Assembly: GCF_014640075.1 (NCBI RefSeq)
Contig: NZ_BMGG01000001.1
Span: 558,001-622,000, forward strand
Length of the DNA: 64,000 bases
Direction of reading: 5' to 3'
Origin: Chelatococcus reniformis
Lineage (GTDB): Bacteria > Pseudomonadota > Alphaproteobacteria > Rhizobiales > Beijerinckiaceae
A model generated the notes under the pieces. That model saw only the letters and a program-made list of their open reading frames with translations. It did no database searches and was not told the DNA's origin. How positions within the stretch are numbered: position 1 is the stretch's first letter; every line of letters begins with the position of its first letter. Positions 54,561 to 63,934 of the stretch are shown here, piece by piece. A program made the translations under genes and the position numbers.

Positions 54561-54586
54561 TATCGAATTTAATTCGAAATATCGAA
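54561..54586. promoter_or_regulatory. Repeated TATCGAA half-sites before aldoxime dehydratase gene
   Basis: TATCGAA (54561-54567), inverted TTCGAAA (54573-54579) and TATCGAA again (54580-54586) sit directly before the ATG at 54588. They match half-sites of the palindrome at 54309-54326. Binding here by the divergent IclR protein would block or activate the enzyme gene. Confidence 0.5.
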
Positions 54587-54587
54587 T

Positions 54588-55667
54588 ATGCGAGCAGCCG
54601 GTATGACCTTCCATGTGGAGTATCCGCGCACTGTCCCCGCGCGCCGGCCGGAGGGGCACCAGCCGGCGGCGCCCCGCTATACGCTGCGCTGGGACAAGCC
54701 GGTGGGCGAACTGATCTCGGCCTATTTCGCCATGCAGGGGCACGGGCTGCCGCCCGAGCGGCAGGCCGGCTTCCTGGAGCGGCTGACCACGGGCTTCGGC
54801 GAGGCCGACGGGCCGGCGGCGCACGAAGTCATGCGCTTCGTCGACGAGGCGGGGGAGACCAACGCCGTCGCCGTGGGCTATTGGACGGACACCACCGCCT
54901 ACGCCCGCTGGTCGCGGGGCTCGACGGTCGCCCGCTGGCTGGCGGACGATGCGCGGCTGGCCGAGCCGGGGATCGGCTATTGGCGCGAGGCCATCGCCGT
55001 GCCCTACGACCGGCACGAGACGATCTACTCGGCGCCCGGCTACCGCATCGGGCTGGCGCGGACGGCGGGCGCGGCCATCGTGGCGATGACCACCAACGGT
55101 TATTTCGGCGCGGCGCGCGACCGCATCCCGCTCTCGGCCATCGATGCGCTGGAGAGCCCGCTCGCGGCCGCGCCGCCTGAGGCCCGGCCGGTGGCGAGCC
55201 GCGGCAAGCGGCTCACCGCTGCCACGCCGCACAACATGTGCGTGCTGCGCTCGGGCCAGTTCTGGGAGGACGCCGGCCCCGAGCAGCTCGGCGACTACCG
55301 CGAGAACCTCGAGCCCAAGCTGATGCGCGGCATGGACTACCTGGCGGGCCACAAGGGCGATACCGGCACGCTGGCCCTGCGTGTCATGACCAACATCGAC
55401 GCCGACGGCGCGGGGCGGGCCGAGACCTCGGTGCTGGCCTATTTCCTGGCGCTGGAGCAGCTCGAAGCCTGGGCCAGGTCGCACCAGACGCACCTCGACA
55501 TCTACCACCACGCCATCGCCATGAACCGCAAGTTCAAGGCGAAGCGCGAGGTGGTGACCTGGCACGAGCTCTTCGTCATGCCGGCGGCGGCGAGCTTCGA
55601 ATATGTGAACTGCCATCCGCGGACCGGCGTGCTGCCCTATTGCTCACTGTTCGAGGCCGCCCGCTAG
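54588..55667 (+). CDS. Phenylacetaldoxime dehydratase-family haem enzyme
   Basis: A 359-residue aldoxime dehydratase, a haem protein that dehydrates aldoximes to nitriles. The proximal haem ligand is probably His302 in SHQTHLDIY and the distal catalytic His is His326 in TWHELFVMP, at the spacing of characterised OxdRE-type enzymes. GYWTDTTAYARW and SGQFWEDAG are also family features. No nitrile hydratase or nitrilase gene is adjacent, so the nitrile product would be handled elsewhere. ATG at 54588 has no clear ribosome-binding site; ATG at 54603 (MTFHVEYP) is an alternative. Confidence 0.85.
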   Translation: MRAAGMTFHVEYPRTVPARRPEGHQPAAPRYTLRWDKPVGELISAYFAMQGHGLPPERQAGFLERLTTGFGEADGPAAHEVMRFVDEAGETNAVAVGYWTDTTAYARWSRGSTVARWLADDARLAEPGIGYWREAIAVPYDRHETIYSAPGYRIGLARTAGAAIVAMTTNGYFGAARDRIPLSAIDALESPLAAAPPEARPVASRGKRLTAATPHNMCVLRSGQFWEDAGPEQLGDYRENLEPKLMRGMDYLAGHKGDTGTLALRVMTNIDADGAGRAETSVLAYFLALEQLEAWARSHQTHLDIYHHAIAMNRKFKAKREVVTWHELFVMPAAASFEYVNCHPRTGVLPYCSLFEAAR

Positions 55668-55873
55668 GACCTGTCCGAGGCGATGGATAGCCGGACGACG
55701 GCGCCAAGCCCGCGCGTGCCAGCCAGTGCTGGCGAGCACATCAAATTCCTGTGATAACTTCGTTAGAACAATTCTCAATTTTAATTGGACGGCCGGTGCG
55801 CCAAGCGCTAGCCTCGCAAGCAAGGATCTTAACCTGCCCTTCGGCTAGCTCCGTTGCTTGGGGAGGATCAATC

Positions 55874-56053
55874 ATGCAAGATCAGGCGGGTGAGAGCGTT
55901 GCAAGCGACGCAACAAAAAGAGGCGAGATCTTCGCTTTTTTTGTACTCGCCATTCTGATCTGGCCGATTCTCGCGGTCGGTGTGGTTGGTGGTTATGGCT
56001 TCATCATCTGGATGCTGCAAGTGATCTTCGGGCCTCCCGGGCCACCGCGGTAA
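55874..56053 (+). CDS. napE: Periplasmic nitrate reductase accessory protein NapE
   Basis: A 59-residue protein with a single membrane helix (about residues 19-50: FFVLAILIWPILAVGVVGG). The sequence and first-gene position are those of NapE in napEDABC operons. Its function is unknown. ATG at 55874 follows a strong GGGGAGG site; longer upstream reading is unlikely. The 206-base leader before it is AT-rich, lacks a TTGAT-N4-ATCAA FNR box and has an inverted repeat GCTAGCC/GGCTAGC (55807-55849). Confidence 0.85.
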   Translation: MQDQAGESVASDATKRGEIFAFFVLAILIWPILAVGVVGGYGFIIWMLQVIFGPPGPPR

Positions 56054-56059
56054 GGGGCA

Positions 56060-56407
56060 ATGATGTCCAGCAATGACCGCAACGTCGACCGACGCGGCTT
56101 CCTGACAGGGCGGTTTCATTCCGAAGCTCAGGGGCGCGAATCCGGGCCTGCGCGATCCCTGCATATCTCCAGTGCCGTCGTGACCGCCCGTCCGGAGCGA
56201 TGCCCGGATATCGCCCGCCAGATCGCGATGCTTCCGGCAACGGAGATCAGCGGCATCGAAGGGTCGAAGATCGTCATCGTCATGGAAGGCCGGAACACGG
56301 GCGAGATAGGCAGCCGGCTCACGGCGATCGCTCTCATGGATGGGGTTTTCTCGGCCAATCTCGTGTTCGAGCAGATCGAACCCGTCGACGACTGGGGAGC
56401 TGAATGA
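56060..56407 (+). CDS. napD: NapD chaperone with NapF-like N-terminal extension
   Basis: A 115-residue NapD, the cytoplasmic chaperone that binds the Tat signal of NapA. The core (residues 34-110: [15 protein letters not shown], then [10 protein letters not shown] and [14 protein letters not shown]) matches NapD. The first 30 residues, containing [10 protein letters not shown], are extra and resemble the N-terminus of NapF (SRRGxLTGRW-type). ATG at 56060 or, better spaced from AAGGGG, 56063. It overlaps napA by ATGA. Confidence 0.85.
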   Translation: MMSSNDRNVDRRGFLTGRFHSEAQGRESGPARSLHISSAVVTARPERCPDIARQIAMLPATEISGIEGSKIVIVMEGRNTGEIGSRLTAIALMDGVFSANLVFEQIEPVDDWGAE

Positions 56408-58902
56408 TGGAACCCTCCCGCCGCGAGATACTCAAGACCCAGGCGGCGGCCATTGCCGCGCTGGCGGCCAACGTGAGCCTGCCGGCCCGCGCGCAACCGG
56501 TGGCCGGCGGGGTCGATGCGCTCGAGATCACGTGGTCGAAAGCGCCCTGCCGCTTCTGCGGCACCGGCTGCGGCGTGATGGTCGGGGTCAAGGAGGGCCG
56601 GGTCATCGCGACCCACGGCGACATGAAGGCCGAGGTCAACCGCGGGCTCAACTGCGTGAAAGGCTATTTCCTCTCCAAGATCATGTATGGCGCCGACCGG
56701 TTGACTCAGCCGCTGCTGCGCAAGAAGGGCGGCGTCTACGCCAAGGACGGCGAGTTCACGCCGGTCTCCTGGGAGGAGGCGTTCGAGGTGATGGCGCAGA
56801 AGGCCAAGCAGGTGCTGCGCGAGAAGGGACCGACCGCGCTGGGCATGTTCGGTTCCGGCCAGTGGACGATCTTTGAAGGCTATGCCGCGACAAAGCTTAT
56901 GCGCGCCGGCTTTCGCTCCAACAATCTCGACCCCAACGCCCGCCATTGCATGGCATCCGCGGCATACGCGTTCATGCGCACGTTCGGCATGGACGAGCCC
57001 ATGGGCTGCTACGACGACTTCGAGGCCGCGGACGCCTTCGTTCTTTGGGGCTCCAACATGGCGGAGATGCACCCGATCCTGTGGACCCGGGTCGCCGACC
57101 GCAGGCTGGGGCATCCTCATGTCAAGGTCGCAGTGCTCTCGACGTTCACCAACCGCAGCGCCGACCTCGCCGACATCCCGATCGTCTTCAAGCCTGGAAC
57201 AGACCTTGCGATACTCAACTATATTGCTAACTACATCATCTCGACGGGTCGGGTGAACAAGGATTTTATCAATAGGCACACCACCTTCGTGAAAGGCGCT
57301 ACGGATATCGGCTACGGGCTGCGGCCCGACGATCCGCGCGAACTCGCAGCGAGGAAGGCGACCGATCCGGCCGCAACGTCACCGATCGACTTCGAGGCTT
57401 ATGCCGCCTTCGTCAAGGATTACACGCTCGACAAGATCTCCGCTCTCGCGGGGGTGGAACCCGGCTTCCTCGAGCAGCTCGCGGAACTCTATGCCGATCC
57501 GAAGCGGAAGGTGGTCTCGCTGTGGACCATGGGGTTCAACCAGCATGTCCGCGGCGTCTGGGCGAACCAGCTCGTCTATAATTTACACCTGCTCACGGGC
57601 AAGATATCGGAGCCGGGGAACAGCCCATTCTCGCTCACGGGCCAGCCGTCGGCTTGCGGCACGGCGCGCGAGGTCGGCACCTTCGCCCATCGTTTGCCGG
57701 CCGACATGACGGTGGTCAACCCGGCGCATCGCGAGCGCGCGGAGGAGATCTGGCGTGTGCCGGCTGGCATCGTTCCCGACAAGCCCGGCTATCATGCCGT
57801 CGAGCAGGACCGGATGCTCAAGGACGGCAAGCTCAATTTCTATTGGATTCAGGTCAACAACAACCTGCAGGCTTCACCCAACAGTGGCCAGGAGGCCTAT
57901 CCCGGCTATCGCAATCCGGACAATTTTATCGTCGTCTCGGATGCTTATCCCACGGTGACGGCCATGGCCGCCGACCTCATCCTGCCTGCCGCCATGTGGG
58001 TGGAGAAGGAGGGCGCCTATGGCAACGCCGAGCGCCGTACCCACGTCTGGCACCAGCTCGTCAAGGCGCCGGGCGAGGCACGTTCCGACCTCTGGCAGAT
58101 GATGCAGTTCTCGAAGCACTTCACCACCGACGAGGTTTGGCCGCGCGAGATCCTCGACGCCAATCCGAACTATGCCGGCATGACCCTGTTCGAGGTGCTG
58201 TTCAAGAATGGGCATGTCGATCGTTTTCCCCTGAGTGAGCTCAACCCGGCCTATGAAAACGCCGAAGCCAAAGACTTCGGCTTCTACGTGCAGAAGGGGC
58301 TATTCGAGGAATACGCCTCCTTCGGCCGCGGCCATGGGCACGATCTGGCGCCCTATGACACCTATCACGAGGTGCGCGGGCTGCGCTGGCCGGTGGTCGA
58401 CGGCAAGGAGACGCTGTGGCGCTACCGTGAGGGTCTCGATCCCTACGTGAAGCCGGGTAAAGGCGTCGAGTTCTACGGCAATGCGGACGGCAAGGCCCGC
58501 ATCATCGCGGTTCCCTACGAACCACCCGCCGAGAGCCCCGACACGGAGTATGATCTGTGGCTGGTGACAGGACGCGTACTGGAGCATTGGCACTCGGGGT
58601 CGATGACCATGCGGGTGCCGGAGCTCTACAAGGCTTTTCCCGGTGCGCGCTGCTTCATGCATGCGGAAGACGCCCGTGCCCGCGGGCTCAATCAGGGCGC
58701 CGAGATCAGGCTCGTGTCGAGACGCGGCGAGTTGCTGACCCGGGTCGAGATACGGGGGCGTAACCGGATGCCGCGAGGCGTTGTCTTCGTTCCCTGGTTC
58801 GACGCGAGCCAACTTATCAACAAAGCGACTCTCGACGCCACTGACCCCATCTCCAAGCAGACGGACTTCAAGAAATGCGCGGTCAAGATCCTGGCGGTCT
58901 GA
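56404..58902 (+). CDS. napA: Periplasmic nitrate reductase catalytic subunit
   Basis: An 832-residue molybdoenzyme that reduces nitrate to nitrite in the periplasm. A Tat signal is visible ([11 protein letters not shown], Arg6-Arg7, cleavage near ARA-QPV). The 4Fe-4S cluster is ligated by Cys49, Cys52, Cys56 and Cys84 ([15 protein letters not shown]). The molybdenum ligand is Cys182 in ARHCMASA. The length is standard. It starts inside the napD stop and its end overlaps the napB start by 28 bases, so the operon is translationally coupled. Confidence 0.96.
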   Translation: MMEPSRREILKTQAAAIAALAANVSLPARAQPVAGGVDALEITWSKAPCRFCGTGCGVMVGVKEGRVIATHGDMKAEVNRGLNCVKGYFLSKIMYGADRLTQPLLRKKGGVYAKDGEFTPVSWEEAFEVMAQKAKQVLREKGPTALGMFGSGQWTIFEGYAATKLMRAGFRSNNLDPNARHCMASAAYAFMRTFGMDEPMGCYDDFEAADAFVLWGSNMAEMHPILWTRVADRRLGHPHVKVAVLSTFTNRSADLADIPIVFKPGTDLAILNYIANYIISTGRVNKDFINRHTTFVKGATDIGYGLRPDDPRELAARKATDPAATSPIDFEAYAAFVKDYTLDKISALAGVEPGFLEQLAELYADPKRKVVSLWTMGFNQHVRGVWANQLVYNLHLLTGKISEPGNSPFSLTGQPSACGTAREVGTFAHRLPADMTVVNPAHRERAEEIWRVPAGIVPDKPGYHAVEQDRMLKDGKLNFYWIQVNNNLQASPNSGQEAYPGYRNPDNFIVVSDAYPTVTAMAADLILPAAMWVEKEGAYGNAERRTHVWHQLVKAPGEARSDLWQMMQFSKHFTTDEVWPREILDANPNYAGMTLFEVLFKNGHVDRFPLSELNPAYENAEAKDFGFYVQKGLFEEYASFGRGHGHDLAPYDTYHEVRGLRWPVVDGKETLWRYREGLDPYVKPGKGVEFYGNADGKARIIAVPYEPPAESPDTEYDLWLVTGRVLEHWHSGSMTMRVPELYKAFPGARCFMHAEDARARGLNQGAEIRLVSRRGELLTRVEIRGRNRMPRGVVFVPWFDASQLINKATLDATDPISKQTDFKKCAVKILAV

Positions 58903-59375
58903 ACACGACGCGCCGCTCGACCGTCCTCGGAGCCGTGGCGGCAGCCCTCGTCGTCATCAGCTTCGGAGCTCTGTCACAGGATGGCGCATCGCCGAAGATC
59001 GTTCCACGGCTGACGGGCGATGAGCCGCCCATGGCCGATCACCGGATTCCGCCGCTCGATCGGCCGGTCGTCGATGACATCCGGCGCATGCGAAACTATC
59101 CCGAGCAGCCGCCGATCATCCCGCACGCGATCGACGGCTATCAGCTCACCATCAACACGAACCGGTGCCTCGATTGCCACAAGCGAGAGTTCACCGAAGG
59201 TTCGGGCGCACCGATGATCAGCGTGACCCATTTTCAGGATCGCGACGGACAGGTGCTGTCGGACGTGACGCCGCGCCGTTATTTCTGCACCGCTTGCCAT
59301 GTTCAGCAGACCGATGCGCGCCCCCTGGTGCCTAACACCTTCCAGGATGCCAACGCTTTTGGCCGGAAGCGATAG
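58875..59375 (+). CDS. napB: Periplasmic nitrate reductase dihaem cytochrome c subunit
   Basis: A 166-residue exported dihaem cytochrome. The N-terminal signal has [17 protein letters not shown], and the haem sites are Cys98-His102 (CLDCH) and Cys138-His142 (CTACH). It passes electrons from NapC to NapA. It overlaps the napA 3' end by 28 bases and precedes napC by 11 bases. Confidence 0.94.
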   Translation: MRGQDPGGLNTTRRSTVLGAVAAALVVISFGALSQDGASPKIVPRLTGDEPPMADHRIPPLDRPVVDDIRRMRNYPEQPPIIPHAIDGYQLTINTNRCLDCHKREFTEGSGAPMISVTHFQDRDGQVLSDVTPRRYFCTACHVQQTDARPLVPNTFQDANAFGRKR

Positions 59376-59386
59376 CGGGGGCATCG

Positions 59387-60100
59387 ATGAGAAAAGCCAA
59401 GGCTCTGCTCCTTTGGGTCTGGAATTGGGCCGTCTGGTTCTGGCGAATCATCAGCCGGCCCAGCGCCTATCTCAGCCTCGGCTTTCTGACGCTCGGCGGG
59501 TTCATTTGCGGTGTGCTCTTCTGGGGTGGCTTCAACACGGCTTTGGAGATCACCAATACGGAGAAATTCTGCGTCTCGTGTCACGAGATGCATGACAACG
59601 TCTATCAGGAACTGACCCAGACGGTGCACTTCTCAAACCGATCCGGGGTGCGCGCATCGTGCCCCGATTGCCATGTGCCGCACAACTGGACCGACAAGAT
59701 CGCCCGCAAGATGCAAGCTTCGAAGGAGGTCTGGGGCAAGATTTTCGGCACGATCTCCACGCGTCAAAAATTTCTCGAACACCGCCTTGAGCTGGCCAAG
59801 CACGAATGGGCACGGCTCAAGGCCAACGACTCGCTGGAGTGCCGCAACTGTCATTCCGCGGCCGCGATGGATTTCACCAAGCAGACGCGGCGCGCCGCCG
59901 AGATTCACAGCCGATATCTGATCCCCAAGGAGAAGACCTGCATCGATTGCCATAAGGGCATCGCCCACCTCCTGCCGGACATGACGGGCATCGAGCCGGG
60001 CTGGAACGGAGCGCCGGAGCTTCAGGGCAAGACTGGCGCGTCGCTGTATCATCCCGAGCATGCGCTGCGCGCCTTTCTCGCCAGCATCCGGTCGCCCTGA
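59387..60100 (+). CDS. napC: NapC/NirT-type membrane tetrahaem cytochrome c
   Basis: A 237-residue quinol dehydrogenase: a single N-terminal membrane anchor ([20 protein letters not shown]) and four CxxCH haem sites at Cys62, Cys92, Cys152 and Cys185. It oxidises quinol and reduces NapB. The cluster ends here; napF, napG and napH are absent, giving the compact napEDABC form of Hyphomicrobiales and relatives. Confidence 0.95.
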   Translation: MRKAKALLLWVWNWAVWFWRIISRPSAYLSLGFLTLGGFICGVLFWGGFNTALEITNTEKFCVSCHEMHDNVYQELTQTVHFSNRSGVRASCPDCHVPHNWTDKIARKMQASKEVWGKIFGTISTRQKFLEHRLELAKHEWARLKANDSLECRNCHSAAAMDFTKQTRRAAEIHSRYLIPKEKTCIDCHKGIAHLLPDMTGIEPGWNGAPELQGKTGASLYHPEHALRAFLASIRSP

Positions 60101-60278
60101 TGGCGGCACGGGCGGAGGCCGCCGCCGCGGACGCGGCCGAGCCAGATGCGCGTGGCTCGGGCGAGACGCCGATGCGGAAGCGAGCCGCGGAGCAGGACTC
60201 TTCCCCGGCGTGAGCGGCGGTCGGCAGCTGTCGCCCCCGGGGGGCGATGTGCTATGCGGCCCCTTCAGGGGGTCTCTC

Positions 60279-61049
60279 ATGCTCGTGAACGGCCTGCTCT
60301 ATGTGCTCGTCGGCATCGGCGCCGCGATGGGAGTGCGCGCTCTCCTCAACGATCCCGCGGCGAGCCCGGGACGTCGGCAGCTCACCACGTTGATCGCCGT
60401 GCTGGGCGGGGCGCTGGCAGCCGGCATCGTCGCGTTCGCCCTTCACGACCGCGGCGCGGCTAAGCCGCCCTCCGACGGCTTCGACAAGACGATCGCCCAG
60501 CTTGCGGCGACGCCGCTGTTCGGCCGGGTGATGCAGGACAATCCCGCCCTCGAGACGGAGCTCAAGACCGCGGTCGAGAGCGGGCAGGATGGCCGCCGCG
60601 TGATCGCACAGTGGCGGGCGCGCTATGTGGCGCCGGCGCTGCAGGCGGCCGACGACGGCTCCATCCTGGCCGCCTGGAATGCCCATGTCGCCCTCGTGGG
60701 CTATCTGGAAAAGACCAATCCGTCGCTTTGCGCCGAGTTCGGGCTAACCGGCATCAAGGACGCGGGCAGCCTCGACGGCGAGGCACGGCGGCTGTTCGCC
60801 GGCAGCCTCGAGGCGCTCGAGCAGGCTTATGTGAGCGGCCGGGGCAAGCCCAAGGCGCGCGTCGACACCGACCAGGAGGCCGACCAAGCGCTCGACGCGC
60901 TCGGCTTCGGCGACGCCGACCGCACGGCGCTCAACGCGCGGACCGACGACAAGGCCGTCTGCGACGGTGCCGCCAAGCTCTACGGCCCCCTCGACCGGCT
61001 GCAAGCGGAGAAGCGGGCGCCCTATGCAAGATATATCCTCAGCATGTAG
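60279..61049 (+). CDS. Hypothetical membrane-anchored protein, 256 aa
   Basis: I do not recognise the family. Two N-terminal hydrophobic segments (LLYVLVGIGAAMGVRALL and LTTLIAVLGGALAAGIVAFA, residues 5-58) anchor the protein; the rest is helical, probably periplasmic, with several conserved-looking Trp and Cys positions (SLCAEFG, DKAVCDGA). ATG at 60279 is preferred because it gives a clean anchor; the earlier frame is open but unlikely. It follows the nap operon by 178 bases in the same direction, and could be co-expressed. No link to nitrate reduction is shown by sequence. Confidence 0.6.
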   Translation: MLVNGLLYVLVGIGAAMGVRALLNDPAASPGRRQLTTLIAVLGGALAAGIVAFALHDRGAAKPPSDGFDKTIAQLAATPLFGRVMQDNPALETELKTAVESGQDGRRVIAQWRARYVAPALQAADDGSILAAWNAHVALVGYLEKTNPSLCAEFGLTGIKDAGSLDGEARRLFAGSLEALEQAYVSGRGKPKARVDTDQEADQALDALGFGDADRTALNARTDDKAVCDGAAKLYGPLDRLQAEKRAPYARYILSM

Positions 61050-61058
61050 GCGGCGGAG

Positions 61059-61958
61059 CTACTCCGTGCGGCCCAAGTTCCCGGCCTTCGCCCCCAGCAG
61101 GCCGACCAACTCCGGCATCATCGCCTGGGCGTGCCCGCCCTCGACGACGCCCTTGAGGGTCGCCGCCACCCCGTCGGCAATGGCGTGCGCCGCCCCCAGG
61201 CCCTGCGCCATCTCGGCGTAATAGGTCATGTCCTTGAAGGCGTTGGCCACCGAGAACTGGAGACCGGAGGGGTCGCCGCTGGCGAGATAGGGCTTCACCC
61301 GCTCCAGCGCCGCGCCGCCGCCGCCACCGATGGCGAGCGTCTCGACGAACACCTCCGGCGCAATGCCGGCGCGGGCCGAGCACGCGGCCGCCTCCGCCAG
61401 CAGGGCGACGAAGCCGAGCGACACGCAATTGTGCAGCAGCTTGAGCTGGTGCCCGGCCCCCACCGCCCCGGCATGGGTGATGTTCTCGGCGAAGCAGGCG
61501 AGGATCGGCCGCACCTCCTCCACGGTGTCGCGGGCGCCGCCGACCAGAAGGTTGAGCTTGCCCTCGTGGGCGTGCTTGGCGGTGCGGGTCATCGGCGCGT
61601 CGACGAAACGGCCGCCGGCCCGCTCGACGGCCGCGGCCATCCGCTGGGTCGACTGCGGCACCGCCGTGGAGCAGTCGATGACGACGGCGCCGGGGCGCAG
61701 CCCCTCGAGCACGCCGCCGGCCCCGGTCAGCACCGCCTCGACCTCGGGCGTGCCGGTGACGCAGAGGATGACGACGTCGGCGCTCCGCGCCACCTCCGCC
61801 GGGCCGGCGGCGGTGCGCACGCCCGCCGCCAGCAGCTCGTCGAGCGGGCGGTTGCCGGGGTGCTCCATGACGGTGAGGGGGTAGCCGTGCCTGGCGATGT
61901 TGCGGGCGAGGCCGTGGCCCATGAGGCCGATGCCCACCATGCCGATCTGTTGCTTCAT
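61059..61958 (-). CDS. 3-hydroxyisobutyrate dehydrogenase-family NAD(P)-dependent oxidoreductase
   Basis: A 299-residue beta-hydroxyacid dehydrogenase. The nucleotide motif is IGMVGIGLMGHGLARN (residues 5-20), the family's FVDAPMTRTAKHAHEGKLNL carries the substrate loop (usually DAPVSGG; here DAPMTRT), and the catalytic Lys is in GHQLKLLHNCVSLG. The altered loop suggests a different substrate from hydroxyisobutyrate or tartronate semialdehyde. It is convergent with the hypothetical gene and divergent from the TetR regulator, which may control it. Confidence 0.82.
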   Translation of the reverse strand: MKQQIGMVGIGLMGHGLARNIARHGYPLTVMEHPGNRPLDELLAAGVRTAAGPAEVARSADVVILCVTGTPEVEAVLTGAGGVLEGLRPGAVVIDCSTAVPQSTQRMAAAVERAGGRFVDAPMTRTAKHAHEGKLNLLVGGARDTVEEVRPILACFAENITHAGAVGAGHQLKLLHNCVSLGFVALLAEAAACSARAGIAPEVFVETLAIGGGGGAALERVKPYLASGDPSGLQFSVANAFKDMTYYAEMAQGLGAAHAIADGVAATLKGVVEGGHAQAMMPELVGLLGAKAGNLGRTE

Positions 61959-62129
61959 CGACGTCTCGCTCCCATGCCGTGCCGCGACCGGCGGGCCCGG
62001 CTACATTATCGATCGATGCCGGTCGCGGCGAGGCTGCCGTGCCGCCGCACCCCCGCAAGCTCGATTTTCCCGCAGGCGGCCGGGCCGTCCGCGGCAGCCG
62101 TCGCCTCGCCTCGGCGTTGACGGTCATTC

Positions 62130-62144
62130 TTGTATGCTATACAA
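62130..62144. promoter_or_regulatory. TetR-type operator candidate
   Basis: TTGTAT-GCT-ATACAA is an inverted repeat with 6-base arms, 43 bases before the TetR ATG. It lies just after a TTGACG hexamer (62117-62122) and overlaps the probable -10 (TATGCT/TATACA), as expected for repression. It is in the divergent region between the TetR and dehydrogenase genes. Confidence 0.55.
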
Positions 62145-62187
62145 ACAAAGAAGGTCGCAGATTGCGGCCGTGCGCCTGGAGCCCGGC

Positions 62188-62862
62188 ATGAAGGGTGGCC
62201 CCCGCCTCGTGAACCCGTCGGATCCCAAGCACGCCATCCGGGCGACGCGGGCGGCCGGCCGGCAGACGCGCTCGCTGCTGCTCGACGCCGCCAGCGGGCT
62301 GTTCAAGCGGCGGGGGCTCGCCGGCGCCTCCATCGCCGACATCGCGGCAGCCGCCGACGCGTTCCCGAGCCAGATCACCTATTACTTCCGCACCAAGGAA
62401 GCGCTGTTCGTCGAGGCCGCCTGCCGCGACGTGCTGCACCTGGCGCGCGCCGCGGAGGAACAGGCCGGCCGGGCGCGCTCGGCGCAGGACTATACCCGCG
62501 CGCTGGTGGAAAGCGTGCTTGCGGCGGACGGCCTCGGCTTCTTCGTCGAGGCGATGACATTGACGCGCCGCAGGCCCGATCTCGCCCCCTTCGTCGAGCG
62601 CACCATCGCGCGGCTGCACGCGGAAGGTCTGCGCGCCTATGCCGCCGAGATCGCCGCGCGCGGCTGGCAGGCGCCGGCCGATCCGGAGACCGTGGCCCGC
62701 CGCTTCTGGGCGGTGGCCGTCGGTGTCACCGTCGAAGGCCAGGCCATGGGGCGCGCGCCCGGCGACCTCGTCATCGAGATGCTGCGCCTGATCGCACCCA
62801 TGGCCGGAGAGGCGAGCGACGGCCGCCTGCGTTTGGTTCGCGCCGATGGTCCCGGCAGGTAG
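62188..62862 (+). CDS. TetR-family transcriptional regulator
   Basis: A 224-residue regulator with an N-terminal TetR helix-turn-helix (LLLDAASGLFKRRGLAGASI, then AAADAFPSQITYYFRTKEAL) and a helical ligand domain. Homology begins soon after ATG 62188; the open frame back to 61897 is ignored. It is divergent from the dehydrogenase gene and followed 46 bases later by the desaturase gene, so both are candidate targets through the TTGTATGCTATACAA site. Confidence 0.85.
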   Translation: MKGGPRLVNPSDPKHAIRATRAAGRQTRSLLLDAASGLFKRRGLAGASIADIAAAADAFPSQITYYFRTKEALFVEAACRDVLHLARAAEEQAGRARSAQDYTRALVESVLAADGLGFFVEAMTLTRRRPDLAPFVERTIARLHAEGLRAYAAEIAARGWQAPADPETVARRFWAVAVGVTVEGQAMGRAPGDLVIEMLRLIAPMAGEASDGRLRLVRADGPGR

Positions 62863-62908
62863 GCCTCGGCGGGGTGAAGACACAACACCATAAGATCGAG
62901 GAAGCGCC

Positions 62909-63934
62909 ATGACGACCCCACGCATCCGCGCCAAGGACCTGATGAGCGAGGCGGAGCTCGCCGAAGTCCGCACCCGGTCGGGCTGGAAAGGACCCGCGCT
63001 CATCGCGCATGCCTGGGCGCTGATCCTCGGCTCGGTCGCCATGGTCGCCCTCTGGCCCAACCCGTTGACCTTCATCGTGGCCGTCGGCATCATCGGCTCG
63101 CGCCAGCTCGGCCTCGCCATCCTCATGCACGACGGGGCGCATGGGAGCCTCGCCAACGGGGCCCGGCTCAACCTGTGGCTCAGCCAGTGGCTGTGCGCCT
63201 ATCCCGTGTTCTCGGAGACACGCGCCTACCGCGCCTACCACCTCCAGCACCACGCCCGCACGCAGCAGGACGACGATCCGGACCTGGTGCTGTCCGCCCC
63301 CTTCCCGATCACGCCCGTGAGCTACCGCCGCAAGTTCTGGCGCGACATCAGCGGGCAGACCGGCTTCTCCCAGCGCAAGGCGCAGCTCCTGAACGCGCTG
63401 GGCGAGGGTGCCATGCCGTGGCGGCAGCGACTCGCCCGTTTCTGGGGCAAGCTCGGGCCGCAACTGGTGGTGAACCTGGTGCTGCTCGCGGGCTTCTCCG
63501 CGGCCGGCGTGTGGTGGGCCTATCCGCTGCTGTGGCTCCTGCCGCTGCTCACCTGGATGATGGTCATCACCCGCATCCGCAACATCGCCGAGCATGCCGT
63601 CGTGCCCGACAACGACGATCCCCTGCGCAACACCCGTACCACGCGAGCCAACGTCCTCGAGCGGCTGTTCATCGCGCCTTACTACGTGAACTACCATCTC
63701 GAGCATCATCTGATGATGTATGTACCCTGCTATAACCTGCGGCGGGTGCACGAGATTTTGTCGAAGGGCCCGCACGCCGGCCGCATGGAGGTGCAGCCGA
63801 GCTACCCCGCGGTGCTGCGCCTCGCCACCGCCCGCTCCAACGACCAGGACCGGCCGGGCCGCCGCATCAGCGGCGAGCGCAGCGCCCGGGCGGGGGCCGG
63901 GCTGACCGAAAGCCAGGTGACCTCGGGGTTTTGA
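62909..63934 (+). CDS. Membrane fatty-acid desaturase-family protein
   Basis: A 341-residue di-iron membrane desaturase/hydroxylase. The three histidine boxes are visible: HDGAH (74-78), HLQHH (111-115) and HLEHH (263-267), with an extra EH at 228-229. Several hydrophobic segments flank the boxes. The YHLEHHLMMYVP end is like plant-type and beta-carotene-related acyl desaturases. It likely introduces a double bond or hydroxyl in a lipid. Co-directional with the TetR gene upstream. It ends 66 bases before the window edge, and nothing else is recognised there. Confidence 0.85.
   Translation: MTTPRIRAKDLMSEAELAEVRTRSGWKGPALIAHAWALILGSVAMVALWPNPLTFIVAVGIIGSRQLGLAILMHDGAHGSLANGARLNLWLSQWLCAYPVFSETRAYRAYHLQHHARTQQDDDPDLVLSAPFPITPVSYRRKFWRDISGQTGFSQRKAQLLNALGEGAMPWRQRLARFWGKLGPQLVVNLVLLAGFSAAGVWWAYPLLWLLPLLTWMMVITRIRNIAEHAVVPDNDDPLRNTRTTRANVLERLFIAPYYVNYHLEHHLMMYVPCYNLRRVHEILSKGPHAGRMEVQPSYPAVLRLATARSNDQDRPGRRISGERSARAGAGLTESQVTSGF

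Noticed and set aside
54291-55616. N-terminal extension of the IclR frame to 700 residues
   Set aside because: Runs antisense through the aldoxime dehydratase gene and through repeat DNA; IclR homology begins only at 54290.
56404-58902. Assimilatory (NasA) or formate dehydrogenase identity for the molybdoenzyme
   Set aside because: Tat signal, flanking napE/D/B/C and full-length NapA motifs make the periplasmic nitrate reductase assignment clear.
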